Source of the DNA: Caballeronia sp. M1242
GTDB taxonomy: Bacteria; Pseudomonadota; Gammaproteobacteria; Burkholderiales; Burkholderiaceae
Assembly: GCF_017220215.1 (NCBI RefSeq)
Contig: NZ_CP071131.1
Coordinates: forward strand, 806,001 to 870,000
DNA: 64,000 nt
Reading direction: 5' to 3'
Shown: piece after piece, positions 18,615-28,912 of the stretch
How positions within the stretch are numbered: position 1 is the stretch's first letter
Layout of the letters: each line of letters starts with the position of its first letter
Made by a program: the position numbers and the translations under genes
The notes under the pieces: generated by a model
The model's database searches: none
Told to the model about the DNA's origin: nothing
What the model saw: only the letters and a program-made list of their open reading frames with translations

Positions 18615-18680
18615 CTCGTGACACCGCCGCGAACGTCTGATCGCGGCGAATTTCGCCGGGGTCCATCGAGGAGCGCATCT

Positions 18681-21026
18681 GTGAAACCGATCGAGCGGAT
18701 CGCGTCGGCCCGTGTCGTGGCCGATGCACGCGCGCCCATGAGCGGCGCGATCAAGCGCGCCGAAGTGCTGCTGGCGCTGATGGCCATGCTGGCGCTCGTT
18801 CCGCGCGCCCTCCATGCGCAGGCCGCGGCGCATTCGGCTTGCGCGCCGCAAGAGGCGAGCATGCAACTCGCGCAGATCGATGTGCGTTCTTCTGAGCGAG
18901 GCGCCCGCAACGCACCGGAAGCGCAGGAAACGCACGAAACGCACGAAACGCAGGAAGCGCAGGAAACGCACGCGCCGTCTTCATCGCCAGACGCGCCGCT
19001 CACGAGCGCCGCACGCGATGCAGAAGCCCGCGTGCGCGACGCCGAAACCATCGCGGCGCTCTCGAAGGAGGGACAACTGCTGCTCGCACGCGATCAGGTC
19101 AAGCTCGACGGTTATGCGTACTGCAGCATGTCGGTGGCGGCGGCGGAGCGCGGCGATTTCCGCGAAAGCATCGAGGCGGCGGCGCGTGCGCTGGTCGTCG
19201 CCACGAAGACGGACAACGCCGGTCTCGCCGCGTTGTCGCGCCGCGATCTTGCAATCGCCTACAGCTACGCCGGCGATCTCGACGACGCCGGGCGCTACGC
19301 GAAGGAAGCCATCGCCGCGGGCCAGAACAATCCGCAACAGGTGCTCGCGCCCGCGCACAAGGTGCTCGGCGACATCGCGGCGCGGCGCAGCGACCCGGCG
19401 GCGGCGCTTGCCGAATATCGCGCGGCGCTCGACTCGGCGTCGCCGCGTTATCGGCCGCTGGTGCTCCTGTCGATCGTGAACGCGCAGATCGCGAGCGGCG
19501 ATGCGGCCGGCGCGCGCGCGACCTTCGCACAGACGAAAGACGTCGACGGCACCCTGCTCGCGCCGCTCGGCAAGCGCATAGAAGGCAATCTGCTGCTCGC
19601 GGAGCACAAACCCGAGCAGGCGCTCGCCGCGTTCTCCGCGAGCGCCGCGAAGGGTGGGACCGACGCGAGTTACGACGATCTGTGGGCGCACGAGGGTATG
19701 GGCCGCGCTTATCTCGCGCTCGGAGATCGAAAGCAGGCCCGCGCCGCCTGGCTTGCCGCGCTCGACGATTCCGAATCCATCCGCGCGCGCTTTCGCAGCG
19801 ACGAGTTCAAGACTGGCCTCTTCTCCGACGTTCAGACGGTCTTCGAGGAAACCATCGCGCTCGTCGTCGAGGATGGCGACTATCGGCTCGCGTGGACGCT
19901 GTCCGAACGCAGCCGCAGCCGCGCGCTGCTCGACGTGGTGCGCAACCGGCTCGACAAGAACGTCGACGAAACGCAGCTCAACGGCCGCACGCTTGCGCTC
20001 GACGACGTGCGCGGCGCGCTCGCGCCCGGCGAGGCGATCGTCCAATATCACGGCCTGCCCGATCGCATGATCGCGTGGGTGCTGCGCGCCGACGGCATCG
20101 CGGGCTTTACGCTGCCGATCGCGCGCCACGACATGACCCTCGCCGTGAGCGACTTCCGCAACGCGATCATTCGCGGCAAGCCGCAGGCGATCACTTACGG
20201 CACCCGGCTCGATGCGTTGCTGATCGAGCCGCTCGGCCTGCGTGACGGTGAGCGGCTCATCGTCGTGCCGAACGGCGCGCTGCACTATATGCCGTTCCAG
20301 GCGCTCAAGAACGCCCGAGGCTTCCTGATCCAGCGTCATGCGATCTCCCTCGCGCCTTCGGCGAGCGTCGCGGTGCAGCTCGTGCGCCGCCAGCAGCATA
20401 TCGCGAGCGATCTCGTCGCGTTCGGCAATCCGCGTATCGGTCCGGATTACGAACTGCCGTCGGCGGAGTCGGAAGTGCGCGCCATCGGTCCGCTGTTCGC
20501 GCGCAACGCAACCTTCGTGCGCGGCGACGTGACGCGCAAGGCGTTCGACGACAACGCGCCGGCCGGCCGGATCGTGCATGTGGCGACACACGCGCAGGCG
20601 GACACCATCGACCCGCTGCATTCGCGCGTGCTGCTCGCGCCTTCCAGCCAGCCCGCCGATGGGCCCGACCCGCTGCTTGCCGCCGACATCTACAACCTGA
20701 AGCTCGACGCCGTCGCGCTCGTCACGCTGTCCGCCTGCGAGACGGCGCTCGGGCGCGTCGGGCGCGGCGACGAAATCATGGGCTTCACGCGCGCCTTCTT
20801 CTATGCGGGCGCATCGGCGCTGCTGGTGTCGATGTGGCCGGTCGCCGACGAATCGACCGAACTCACGATGCGCACCTTCTACGGCTCGCTTACCAAAGGC
20901 GAGCAGGCGATCGACGCGATGCGCGATGCCCAACTCGCCGTGCTCGCCAACAGCCGCTTCGCCCACCCGTTCTACTGGGCGCCCTTCGATCTGATGGGCA
21001 ACTGGCGGCTTTCTGTCGCCCGCTGA
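18681..21026 (+). CDS. Secreted TPR-CHAT protein (caspase-like protease candidate)
   Basis: A 781-residue exported protein. The GTG start is chosen because GAGGAG lies 7 bases upstream; an ATG at 18738 would give a shorter signal. A Sec signal (LLALMAMLALVPRALHAQA) is followed by a low-complexity EAQ/ETH stretch. TPR-like helical repeats then span about 130-420, and a C-terminal CHAT domain holds the catalytic pair His637 (VHVATHAQA) and Cys686 (LSACETALG). CHAT domains are caspase-related peptidases. It is followed 44 bases later by tpsB and tpsA. Known families pair CHAT proteins with two-partner systems; cleavage of TpsA or of another periplasmic target is plausible but unproven. Confidence 0.85.
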   Translation: MKPIERIASARVVADARAPMSGAIKRAEVLLALMAMLALVPRALHAQAAAHSACAPQEASMQLAQIDVRSSERGARNAPEAQETHETHETQEAQETHAPSSSPDAPLTSAARDAEARVRDAETIAALSKEGQLLLARDQVKLDGYAYCSMSVAAAERGDFRESIEAAARALVVATKTDNAGLAALSRRDLAIAYSYAGDLDDAGRYAKEAIAAGQNNPQQVLAPAHKVLGDIAARRSDPAAALAEYRAALDSASPRYRPLVLLSIVNAQIASGDAAGARATFAQTKDVDGTLLAPLGKRIEGNLLLAEHKPEQALAAFSASAAKGGTDASYDDLWAHEGMGRAYLALGDRKQARAAWLAALDDSESIRARFRSDEFKTGLFSDVQTVFEETIALVVEDGDYRLAWTLSERSRSRALLDVVRNRLDKNVDETQLNGRTLALDDVRGALAPGEAIVQYHGLPDRMIAWVLRADGIAGFTLPIARHDMTLAVSDFRNAIIRGKPQAITYGTRLDALLIEPLGLRDGERLIVVPNGALHYMPFQALKNARGFLIQRHAISLAPSASVAVQLVRRQQHIASDLVAFGNPRIGPDYELPSAESEVRAIGPLFARNATFVRGDVTRKAFDDNAPAGRIVHVATHAQADTIDPLHSRVLLAPSSQPADGPDPLLAADIYNLKLDAVALVTLSACETALGRVGRGDEIMGFTRAFFYAGASALLVSMWPVADESTELTMRTFYGSLTKGEQAIDAMRDAQLAVLANSRFAHPFYWAPFDLMGNWRLSVAR
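18918..18971 (+). repeat. Six tandem 9-base repeats inside the CHAT gene
   Basis: Six in-frame units of GAA[A/G]CGCA[C/G] encode EAQ-ETH-ETH-ETQ-EAQ-ETH just after the signal peptide. Copy-number change would alter linker length without shifting the frame. Confidence 0.8.
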
Positions 21027-21070
21027 GTTTCGTCCGATGCCGCCGCGCGGTCCCGATTGAGGATGTCGCC

Positions 21071-22831
21071 GTGAACCATGCCATGAAAACCGAACATACC
21101 GCCCGGCGCTTGCCCGTGCGTTTGCGTCCGCGCCGCCTCCCGCGCACGGCGGCAGTGGGCCTCGCCTGCGCGAGCGCGATCACGGCGTGGGCGCAGCAGG
21201 TGCCGTTGCCCGGCACGGCGCAAGTGCCGAGCGCGGGCACGCTGCTCAACGAGCAGCCGCGCCCGCCCGTCACCGCGCCGCCGCCCGGCGTCGGGGCGAA
21301 CGCGCTGCCCGCGCCGATCGCGCCGCCCGCGCCCGTGCCCGAGGGCCGAAAATTCGTGCTGAAGGGCATCCGGCTCGCGGGCAACGAAACCTTGTCTGCC
21401 GATACGCTGCTCGCGCCCGTCGCCGACAGGATCGGACAGGAAGTGTCGATCAACGACCTGAACGCGATGGCCGCGCGCATTGCGCAGGTGTACCGCGATC
21501 GAGGCTATCCGCTCGCGCAGGTCGTAGTCCCGCCGCAGGACGTGACCGAAGGCGACGTCACGCTCACCGTGCTCGAAGGCAAGATCGGGCGCGTGCGGCT
21601 GACGATCGCGCCGGGGGCGCCCATCAAGGAGTCGCTCGTGCGCGGGCGGCTCGCCGCGATCGAGCCGGGCAAGCCGCTCCGGCAGGGCGAGCTCGAACGC
21701 ACGATGTTGCTGCTATCGGACGTGCCCGGCATCAAGGTGAGCTCCGCGCTCGAGTCGGGCAGCGCGCCCGGCACCGTCGATCTGAACGTGACCGTCGAGG
21801 CAGCGCGCCGCTACGACTTCGCGCTCGCCGGCGACAACTACGGTTCCGCGCCTGCCGGACGCTGGCGCCTCGGCGCGGTCGGCCGGCTGGCGTCGCCGTT
21901 CGGCATCGGCGACAACCTGGACGTGAACCTGCTCGGCGCCGAGCGCGCCGATACGCTCTATGGCCGGGTGGGCTACGACGCGCCGATCGACGCCAACGGC
22001 ACGCGCATGGGGATCGCCTACTCGCATCTCTATTACTACCTCGGGCAGAACTTCTCGTCGCTGCAGGCGCACGGCGACGCTGACGTTGTCACGGCGTCGG
22101 TCACGCATCCGCTGATTCGCTCGCGCAGCCAGAACCTGGTTGTTCGCGGCGCGCTGGAGTATCGCTCGCTCACGGACAAGATCGACGCCGTCGGCGTCGA
22201 CAATCCGCAGAAGCTCTACGTGGCGAGCGTCGGGCTTTCGTACGAGAGTCGCGACAGCTTTCTCGGCGGCGGCTTCAACAGCGCGGATCTGCAGCTGGCC
22301 TTCGCGCACCTGAACATCGATTCGGCGGCCGCGCAGCAGATCGACCAGGGGCCGAACGGACGCGACACGGCGGGCAACAGCGTGCGTCTGATCATGCAGG
22401 CCAACCGCCTCAACGCGATCACGCCGAAGACGAGCTTCTTCGTGGGCGTGTCGGGGCAATGGGCGAACCGGAACCTCGACAACTCGTCGCGCTTCGCCCT
22501 CGGCGGCCCTAAGGCGGTGCGTGCGTACTCGCCGTCGGAGGCAATCGTCGACGAAGGGCTCGTTGCGACCGCCTCGCTGCGTTACGCCGTGATTCCGACG
22601 CTGACGCTCTCCGCGTTCTTCGATATCGGCGTTGGCCGCTACAACGCGCGCTCGATTCCGGCACAGGGCGCCAACACCGTGACGCGCAGCGGGGCGGGGC
22701 TCGGCCTCTTCTGGAACGCGCCGTACGGCATCACGGTGGACGCGAGCATGGCGTGGCGCACCACCCGCGCCGACAGCACCGGCGACGACAAGGTGCCGCG
22801 CGTGTACGTGCAGGTTTCCAAATCGTTTTAG
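21071..22831 (+). CDS. Two-partner secretion outer-membrane transporter (ShlB/FhaC family)
   Basis: A 586-residue TpsB. After a signal region ending in ITAWAQQ comes a Pro-rich linker, then POTRA repeats (FVLKGIRLAGNETLSADTLL, with the conserved YRDRGYPLAQVVVPPQ). A 16-strand-type beta barrel follows, ending in the outer-membrane signature VYVQVSKSF with terminal Phe. TpsB exports the TpsA partner across the outer membrane. The GTG at 21071 has a good ribosome site (TGAGGA); an ATG at 21083 is the alternative. TpsA starts 41 bases downstream. Confidence 0.93.
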   Translation: MNHAMKTEHTARRLPVRLRPRRLPRTAAVGLACASAITAWAQQVPLPGTAQVPSAGTLLNEQPRPPVTAPPPGVGANALPAPIAPPAPVPEGRKFVLKGIRLAGNETLSADTLLAPVADRIGQEVSINDLNAMAARIAQVYRDRGYPLAQVVVPPQDVTEGDVTLTVLEGKIGRVRLTIAPGAPIKESLVRGRLAAIEPGKPLRQGELERTMLLLSDVPGIKVSSALESGSAPGTVDLNVTVEAARRYDFALAGDNYGSAPAGRWRLGAVGRLASPFGIGDNLDVNLLGAERADTLYGRVGYDAPIDANGTRMGIAYSHLYYYLGQNFSSLQAHGDADVVTASVTHPLIRSRSQNLVVRGALEYRSLTDKIDAVGVDNPQKLYVASVGLSYESRDSFLGGGFNSADLQLAFAHLNIDSAAAQQIDQGPNGRDTAGNSVRLIMQANRLNAITPKTSFFVGVSGQWANRNLDNSSRFALGGPKAVRAYSPSEAIVDEGLVATASLRYAVIPTLTLSAFFDIGVGRYNARSIPAQGANTVTRSGAGLGLFWNAPYGITVDASMAWRTTRADSTGDDKVPRVYVQVSKSF

Positions 22832-22872
22832 CCGATCGACGGCCCATCGGAGCGGTCACACAGGAGTTCGAC

Positions 22873-25800
22873 ATGAGCGACGACATCAGCCTTCGGACCC
22901 GCCGGCATCGCCGGGAGTGGGAGCGTGCAATCCGGCGACTCGCCCGGCGCGCCGCACGGCACGCGGGCATCGACCTCAAACCGGCCTCATTGTTGCCGCT
23001 CCTCGCGCTCGTGATCGCGCCGGGCGCGTTCGCGTTGCCGGCGGGCGGGCAGGTCGTGAGCGGCGGCGTGAACATCAGCACGCCCAACCCGAAGACCATG
23101 GCGATCACGCAGGGCTCGCAGAAGGGCATCGTCAACTGGAACTCGTTTTCGATCGGCGGGGGCGAGACCGTGAACATCTCGCAGCCCTCGCCGCAGGCGG
23201 TGCTGCTTAATCGCGTGACGGGCGGCGAGGCGAGCCAGATCGCCGGGCATCTCAACGCCAATGGACGCGTGTTTCTCGTCAACCCGGCGGGCGTGCTGTT
23301 CGCGCCCGGGGCGTCGGTGAACGTCGGCTCGATCGTCGCCTCGACGCTCGGCATTTCGGACAGCGATTTCCTCGCGGGCAAGTATCGCTTCACGAGTGGG
23401 CGCAACGCAGGCGGCCTCGTGCGCAATGAAGGCACGATCACGACGGCCGAGCGCGGCACGGTCGCGCTGCTCGGCGCTCAGGTGGACAACCGCGGCACGG
23501 TGAGCGCGAAGCTCGGCACCATCGCGATGGGCGCGGGCAGCGACATGACGCTCGATTTCGCGGGCGACGGCCTCACCATGCTCAAGATCGACGGCCCGGC
23601 GGCGCAGGCGCTCGCGAGCAACTCGGGCGTCCTTCAGGCCGACGGCGGTCAGGTGCTCATGTCGGTGCAGACCGCCGACGCGCTCGCGTCGACCGTGCTG
23701 AACCAGACGGGCACGGTGCGCGCGCAGAGCGTGGCCGAGCGCAACGGGCGTATCGTGCTCGACGGCGGCAATGCAGGACTGACGGAAGTGGCGGGCAGCG
23801 TCGACGCGACCGGCGGCGCCGGTTTCACGGGCGGCGCGATCGACGTGACGGGCCAGCACGTCGCGGTGAACGACGGCGCGAATATCGACGCGAGCGGCGG
23901 CCCGGGCGGCGGGCGCGTGCGCGTGGGCGGCGGCGCGGCGGGCAAAGAGACCGATATGCGCAACGCCGATGCCGTCTGGATGGGGCCGGGCGCGCAGATC
24001 CACGCGGATGCCCTCGGCCGCGGCGACGGCGGCAACGTCGTGATCGACGGCACGAACGCGGCCCGCGTGTACGGCACGCTCACGGCGCGCGGCGGGAACG
24101 TGGCGGGCAACGGCGGTCTGATCGAGACGTCGGCACGTTTCCTGGACGTGGCGGGCGCGAACATCGATGCATCGGCGCTGCACGGCATCGGCGGGACGTG
24201 GCTGCTCGATCCCTACGACGTGACGATCACGTCCTCGAGCAGCGTCGACAGCACGGGCGGGCCGAATTTCTCCGCTTCGTCGGATGCCTCGACGATCTCG
24301 GTCGGGACCATCAACAGCCGGCTGAACGCGGGCACGTCGGTGACCGTCGATACCGGCACGGGCGGTCCGGCAACTGGCGGCAACATCACGCTGGACGGTC
24401 TGATCGAGAAGCGCGCGGGCAACGCGGCGACGCTCACGCTGCTCGCCGCGCGTTCGATTCTGATGGATCGGACGAGCGATGGAAGCGGCAACGCGGGGAT
24501 CGTGGCGTCGCAGTCGAGCATCAGCGACACGGCGAGCCCGCTGTCGGTCGTGCTGACCGCGAACACCGCCGGGTACAAGGACGGCTCGGCCGAGATCCTG
24601 CTGCGTGGATCGGCGAGGACCGAGGCGTTTCAGCTATTCACCAATGGCGGCGATGTCGTCATCGGCGGGCCGCAGGGTGGCGTCTCGCCGCGCGTCACGC
24701 TCGACCACGTCGACGTGGACACGCGCACGCGCACGAGCGTGTTCGGAGCCGAACTGCCGGACTACCGGATCGGCACGGATGCGCCGAGCGGGCGGATCGC
24801 GATTGACGGTTACGGGCCGGTGGACGCGATCGGCGACGCGCGCGCACTCGGCTATGGCGTGAACGTCGAAGGCGGATCCACGCTGCGAACGACGACGGGC
24901 GCGATCTCGGTGACGGGCACAGGTGGTACCGGCGGCCTCACGCTTTCCGCGACGGAGCTGCGCTCTGCGACCGGCAACGTGACCATCGACGGCACGTCGG
25001 CGGATGGCGTCGGCGTCGCGCTCGATCAAGCGACGCTCGCCTCGGGCGGCGGCGCGTTCTCGCTGACGGGACACGGCGGCGCGGGCGGCGTGCGCGCGAA
25101 CTACGGCAGCATCGAGGCCGGCTCCGGCAACGTCACTATCGACGGCACCGCGCTTACCTCCGGGTCGGTCGCACGCGCGGACGGCGTCTCGCTCCTCGCC
25201 ATGCCGATTACCACGACGGGCGGCATCACCATCCGCGGCCATGCCGCGCTCGATGGTCCGCTCGGCGGCGGCGTGACCCTAGCCGCAGCGGGCGAGGGCG
25301 GCACGGTCACGCTAAGCGCGGGGTTGCCCGGCATTCGCGTCTATGGCAGCGGCAACGGCTACGAAGGCGTCTACGTGAGCGCGGGCCCGTCCCGCACTCC
25401 GATCTATGACTACGGCTACGGAGGCCTCTACCTCGTGGGGAACGGCGCGGACAGTGGACGAGCCGTCTCGTTCGTCGCATCGGACGGCAAGGGCACCGGC
25501 GGCCCGATCGACATTCGCGGCGTGACCAACGGCGCGATCGTCACCGCGTCGGGCGCCGATAGCGCCTATCACTCCGGCGCGAAGCTCGTCAACGCGAGCC
25601 TCGACGGTTCGGACATCACGCTCGCCGGCTCCGTCGCGAGCGGCGGCACGGTGGAGCAGGCAGGACTGCAGATCATCGATTCCAGCGTGGGCTCGACGGC
25701 GACGAAGACGCTGACGCTGCGCGCTTCGAATAACGCCGCGAGTACGTCGTCGATCGCGTTCGATGCCGGCTCGACGTCACTCGATGCGCGCACGACGCTC

Positions 25801-28800
25801 GCCGCGCCTCACGGCACGCTGGTGCTCGCCCCGGGCAGCGTGTCCGCGACCACGTTCGACATCGCCGTCGACGATGCCGCGCGCGTCAGCATCGGCGTGG
25901 CGGGAGCGACCGGACCTGGCTTCACCATCGACAGTTCGCTGGGTACGCGCTTCCTGACGAGCGTGGACAACGTCTATATCGGCTCGGCGTCGCACATCGG
26001 GCACATCGCGGTCGGGGCGACCTGCGCCGCGCCGCCGTGCGCGGGCCTGCCGACCTTCGGTAATCTGTCGGTCGCCAACGAAGGCGCGGGGAGCGAGGGC
26101 ATTGCCTTGCTCTCCCGCGTTTCGCTGGGCGGCCAACTCATTCTCGATTCCGCCGGACCCGTGTCGCAGAGCGCGTCGATCGGCGCTGGCGGGCTGCTGC
26201 TCGGCGGGCCGGGCACGTTCACGCTGACGAACCCCGACAACGATTTCGGCGGGGTCGCGCTCGTCGGCGTGGGCAATACGACGCTCGCGGGCACGAAGCT
26301 TTACGTCTCGAGCGGAAGCGGCACCGTGTTCGACGCGGGTACCAACGCCTTCCGGACGATCGACGGCAGCACGCGCTCGACGCTCGCAGGCGACCTGACG
26401 CTGACATCGACGCGCGAGGGGGTCGACATCGGTATGCCGCTCGAGATCGTGTCGGGTCACGACGTTACCGTCGATCTGCGCAGCGCCGATTTCCTCCGTA
26501 TCGCTGCGGACATCACGTCGACGGCGGGCGCGCTCGATCTCGTCGCCACCGCGGCGAACGAAGTGTTCGTCGGCGGCTTTCCCAACGATGACGGAGCGGC
26601 TTCGCGCGTTTCCATCAAGAGCAACGGCGGCAACGTGACGCTGACGGGCAAGGGCGCCACCGTGAACACGTCAGACGAGCCCTCGTACAGCACCGGCGCG
26701 GGTGTCGTGCTGCGTCTCGCCGACATCGACACGCGCGCGGGCGCGGCGAGCGGCACGCCGTCGTCGACGGGCGGCGCGGTGACGATCCGCGGCACCATGC
26801 CCGCGCCGAGCGGCAACGACGGCTCGTTTCAGGACACGCGCGCGGGCGTCGAAGTCAACGACGCGACCATCACCACCGGCAGCGGCGATGTCACGCTCAT
26901 CGGGCAAAGCCTGAATCCGGGCGTCGATCCGGGCGGCGGCGTGGTTCTGGGCAGCGCCGCGCAGTTCCGCAGCGGCGTGAGCGGCCCCGCGGACATCATG
27001 ACGGGCACCGGAGCGATACGCATCTACGGCGCCGGTAGCGGCCCGGGCTTTGCCGGCGTGACGGTGGGGAACGGTTCGTCGATCACGAGCGCGGGCGGCG
27101 CCATCGACATACGCGGCAGCACCGCGAGCGCCTACGACATCACCGGCTCGGGCAGGTCTTCGCCCACATACGGCGTGCTGCTGCTGAACGGCTCCATCGC
27201 CGCGAACGCGCCGTCCGGCGCGGTATCCATCGCCGGTTCGACGTCCACCGCCGATGCGGGCATCGCCTACGGCGCCGTGCCGCTTGCCAGCTTCCCGCCG
27301 CTGAGCGCCGGACCGTTCTCGATCACCACGGGTCAGGGCGGCGTGATCTCGCTGCGCGCGTCGAACAACGGCACGGCCACGAGCCTCCTCGGCCGCGGCG
27401 GCGCGGGCTCGATCGATCCGCAACGCGGCCTGCTCGCGGTTTCGGCTGCATCGGTCGACCCGTCGAGCTTCAAAGTCAGCGCGCGCGACGGCGTGCCGAT
27501 CACGCTGTTCGGCACCAGCGCGGCGCCGGGGCTGACCATCGACAATGCGACCTACCAGACCTTCTCGACCCAGCTGCAAACCCTCGTGCTCGGCTCGCCC
27601 ACGCAGACGGGGCGCATCACCGTGGCGGGTCCGTGCGCGGGCGGCGCGGGTTGCGCGACGCGTCCGGTGGTGGCGACGAGTCTCACGCTCGAAAGCACCG
27701 GCGAGGGCAGTCAGGGCATCGACCTGCCTTCGGGCATCGCGCTGCCGGCGAACGCCACGCTCGCGCTCGACACGGCCGGCACGGTCAACGATCCTGGCGG
27801 CATTCAGGCGAGCACGCTGCTGCTCGCGGGCGGCGGCGTCTTCAATCTGCTCGATCCGAACGATGTGGATACGCTCGTCGTCGCGGGCGCGGGGACGGTG
27901 AACTTCAGGAACGCCGGCAGCTTCACGATCGGCGCCGGCAACGCGAACGGCGTCGATGAGAACGGCCGCGTCGTGCAGATCGGCGGTCAGCAAGGCACGC
28001 TCACGGGCGATCTCCTCGCAATCTCAGACAACGGAAAGATCACGCTCGGCGCCCAGAACGCGCCGCTCAACCTGCGGGCGGGCGGCAGCATCGACCTCGT
28101 GATGGACCACGCAGTGTTCGACAACCCGTTCGGCAGCACGCTGGGCGCAGCCAACGCATGGCGCGTGTGGGCGACGAACTGGCAAGGGGAAAACCGCAAC
28201 GGCATCGATCCGGGCGGAGCGCTGCCGAACTTCTATGGCTGCGTGTACGGCGGGCTGTGCTGGAACGGCCGGCAGTCGATGGATGTCGTGTCGCGCAACG
28301 GCAACCACTTCGTGTACACAGAGCGGCCGAAGGTCACCGTCGAGATCGGCAGTCAGGAACGTTACGCCGGAGAAGACAATCAGCCCTTCGCATACTCGCT
28401 CGGGCAGCGCTTGCCCAACGGCGACAAGCAGACCAGCGTGTTGACCGGATCCATGAGCTCACTGGCGGACCGCAATTCGCCGCCTGGACGCTATGCGATC
28501 GACGGCACGTTTTCGTCGGCTGTCGGCTACGACGTGACCGTCGTTCCAGGCACGTTGACGGTGAAGCCCATCGATCCGGTCAAGCCGGTCCGGCCGGTCA
28601 AGCCCATGAGGCAGACGCCCGCGATCACGCAGACGGACCCCCTCGTGCCAATACAAGGCGCGGTCTTCGATCGCACTGGCCTGCAGCCACTCTTCACCGC
28701 GCAGGAACAGAGCTTCGTCTACGAGAGCAACCTCGGCGGGGTCAACGTCTGCGTGGGCACGAGCGAGCCGATCCTCGCGCTGCAGCAGTCAGAAGGACCG

Positions 28801-28899
28801 ACGGATTCGCTCGCCTCCGAATGGAAGCGCGTTCGCTCGCGGCCGAATCTGAACAACTGTCTCGTCGTGAACGGCCAGCACGGCTGCGGCGAATTCTGA
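22873..28899 (+). CDS. Filamentous haemagglutinin-like TpsA exoprotein
   Basis: A 2008-residue exoprotein. An extended signal peptide (charged N region with many Arg, core LLPLLALVIAPGAFA) precedes the TPS haemagglutination domain (about 56-330: GGVNISTPNP, IVNWNSFSIGGGE, FLVNPAGVLFAPGASVNV). It continues as Gly/Ala/Thr-rich beta-helix repeats (recurring GNVTIDGT). A C-terminal MBG-like segment (VEIGSQERYAGEDNQPFAY ... VVPGTLTVKP) comes before a Lys-Pro-Val-rich linker and a Cys-containing tail. There is no CdiA-type pretoxin motif or toxin tail, so it is more likely an adhesin or surface filament than a contact-dependent toxin. It ends 13 bases before tssA. Confidence 0.9.
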   Translation: MSDDISLRTRRHRREWERAIRRLARRAARHAGIDLKPASLLPLLALVIAPGAFALPAGGQVVSGGVNISTPNPKTMAITQGSQKGIVNWNSFSIGGGETVNISQPSPQAVLLNRVTGGEASQIAGHLNANGRVFLVNPAGVLFAPGASVNVGSIVASTLGISDSDFLAGKYRFTSGRNAGGLVRNEGTITTAERGTVALLGAQVDNRGTVSAKLGTIAMGAGSDMTLDFAGDGLTMLKIDGPAAQALASNSGVLQADGGQVLMSVQTADALASTVLNQTGTVRAQSVAERNGRIVLDGGNAGLTEVAGSVDATGGAGFTGGAIDVTGQHVAVNDGANIDASGGPGGGRVRVGGGAAGKETDMRNADAVWMGPGAQIHADALGRGDGGNVVIDGTNAARVYGTLTARGGNVAGNGGLIETSARFLDVAGANIDASALHGIGGTWLLDPYDVTITSSSSVDSTGGPNFSASSDASTISVGTINSRLNAGTSVTVDTGTGGPATGGNITLDGLIEKRAGNAATLTLLAARSILMDRTSDGSGNAGIVASQSSISDTASPLSVVLTANTAGYKDGSAEILLRGSARTEAFQLFTNGGDVVIGGPQGGVSPRVTLDHVDVDTRTRTSVFGAELPDYRIGTDAPSGRIAIDGYGPVDAIGDARALGYGVNVEGGSTLRTTTGAISVTGTGGTGGLTLSATELRSATGNVTIDGTSADGVGVALDQATLASGGGAFSLTGHGGAGGVRANYGSIEAGSGNVTIDGTALTSGSVARADGVSLLAMPITTTGGITIRGHAALDGPLGGGVTLAAAGEGGTVTLSAGLPGIRVYGSGNGYEGVYVSAGPSRTPIYDYGYGGLYLVGNGADSGRAVSFVASDGKGTGGPIDIRGVTNGAIVTASGADSAYHSGAKLVNASLDGSDITLAGSVASGGTVEQAGLQIIDSSVGSTATKTLTLRASNNAASTSSIAFDAGSTSLDARTTLAAPHGTLVLAPGSVSATTFDIAVDDAARVSIGVAGATGPGFTIDSSLGTRFLTSVDNVYIGSASHIGHIAVGATCAAPPCAGLPTFGNLSVANEGAGSEGIALLSRVSLGGQLILDSAGPVSQSASIGAGGLLLGGPGTFTLTNPDNDFGGVALVGVGNTTLAGTKLYVSSGSGTVFDAGTNAFRTIDGSTRSTLAGDLTLTSTREGVDIGMPLEIVSGHDVTVDLRSADFLRIAADITSTAGALDLVATAANEVFVGGFPNDDGAASRVSIKSNGGNVTLTGKGATVNTSDEPSYSTGAGVVLRLADIDTRAGAASGTPSSTGGAVTIRGTMPAPSGNDGSFQDTRAGVEVNDATITTGSGDVTLIGQSLNPGVDPGGGVVLGSAAQFRSGVSGPADIMTGTGAIRIYGAGSGPGFAGVTVGNGSSITSAGGAIDIRGSTASAYDITGSGRSSPTYGVLLLNGSIAANAPSGAVSIAGSTSTADAGIAYGAVPLASFPPLSAGPFSITTGQGGVISLRASNNGTATSLLGRGGAGSIDPQRGLLAVSAASVDPSSFKVSARDGVPITLFGTSAAPGLTIDNATYQTFSTQLQTLVLGSPTQTGRITVAGPCAGGAGCATRPVVATSLTLESTGEGSQGIDLPSGIALPANATLALDTAGTVNDPGGIQASTLLLAGGGVFNLLDPNDVDTLVVAGAGTVNFRNAGSFTIGAGNANGVDENGRVVQIGGQQGTLTGDLLAISDNGKITLGAQNAPLNLRAGGSIDLVMDHAVFDNPFGSTLGAANAWRVWATNWQGENRNGIDPGGALPNFYGCVYGGLCWNGRQSMDVVSRNGNHFVYTERPKVTVEIGSQERYAGEDNQPFAYSLGQRLPNGDKQTSVLTGSMSSLADRNSPPGRYAIDGTFSSAVGYDVTVVPGTLTVKPIDPVKPVRPVKPMRQTPAITQTDPLVPIQGAVFDRTGLQPLFTAQEQSFVYESNLGGVNVCVGTSEPILALQQSEGPTDSLASEWKRVRSRPNLNNCLVVNGQHGCGEF

Positions 28900-28912
28900 A
28901 CACGGAGCCGTG

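Noticed and set aside
22873..28899. TpsA as a CdiA-like contact-dependent toxin
   Set aside because: The C terminus ends in an MBG-like segment and a short Cys-containing tail, with no pretoxin (VENN-like) motif, nuclease motif or adjacent small immunity gene.
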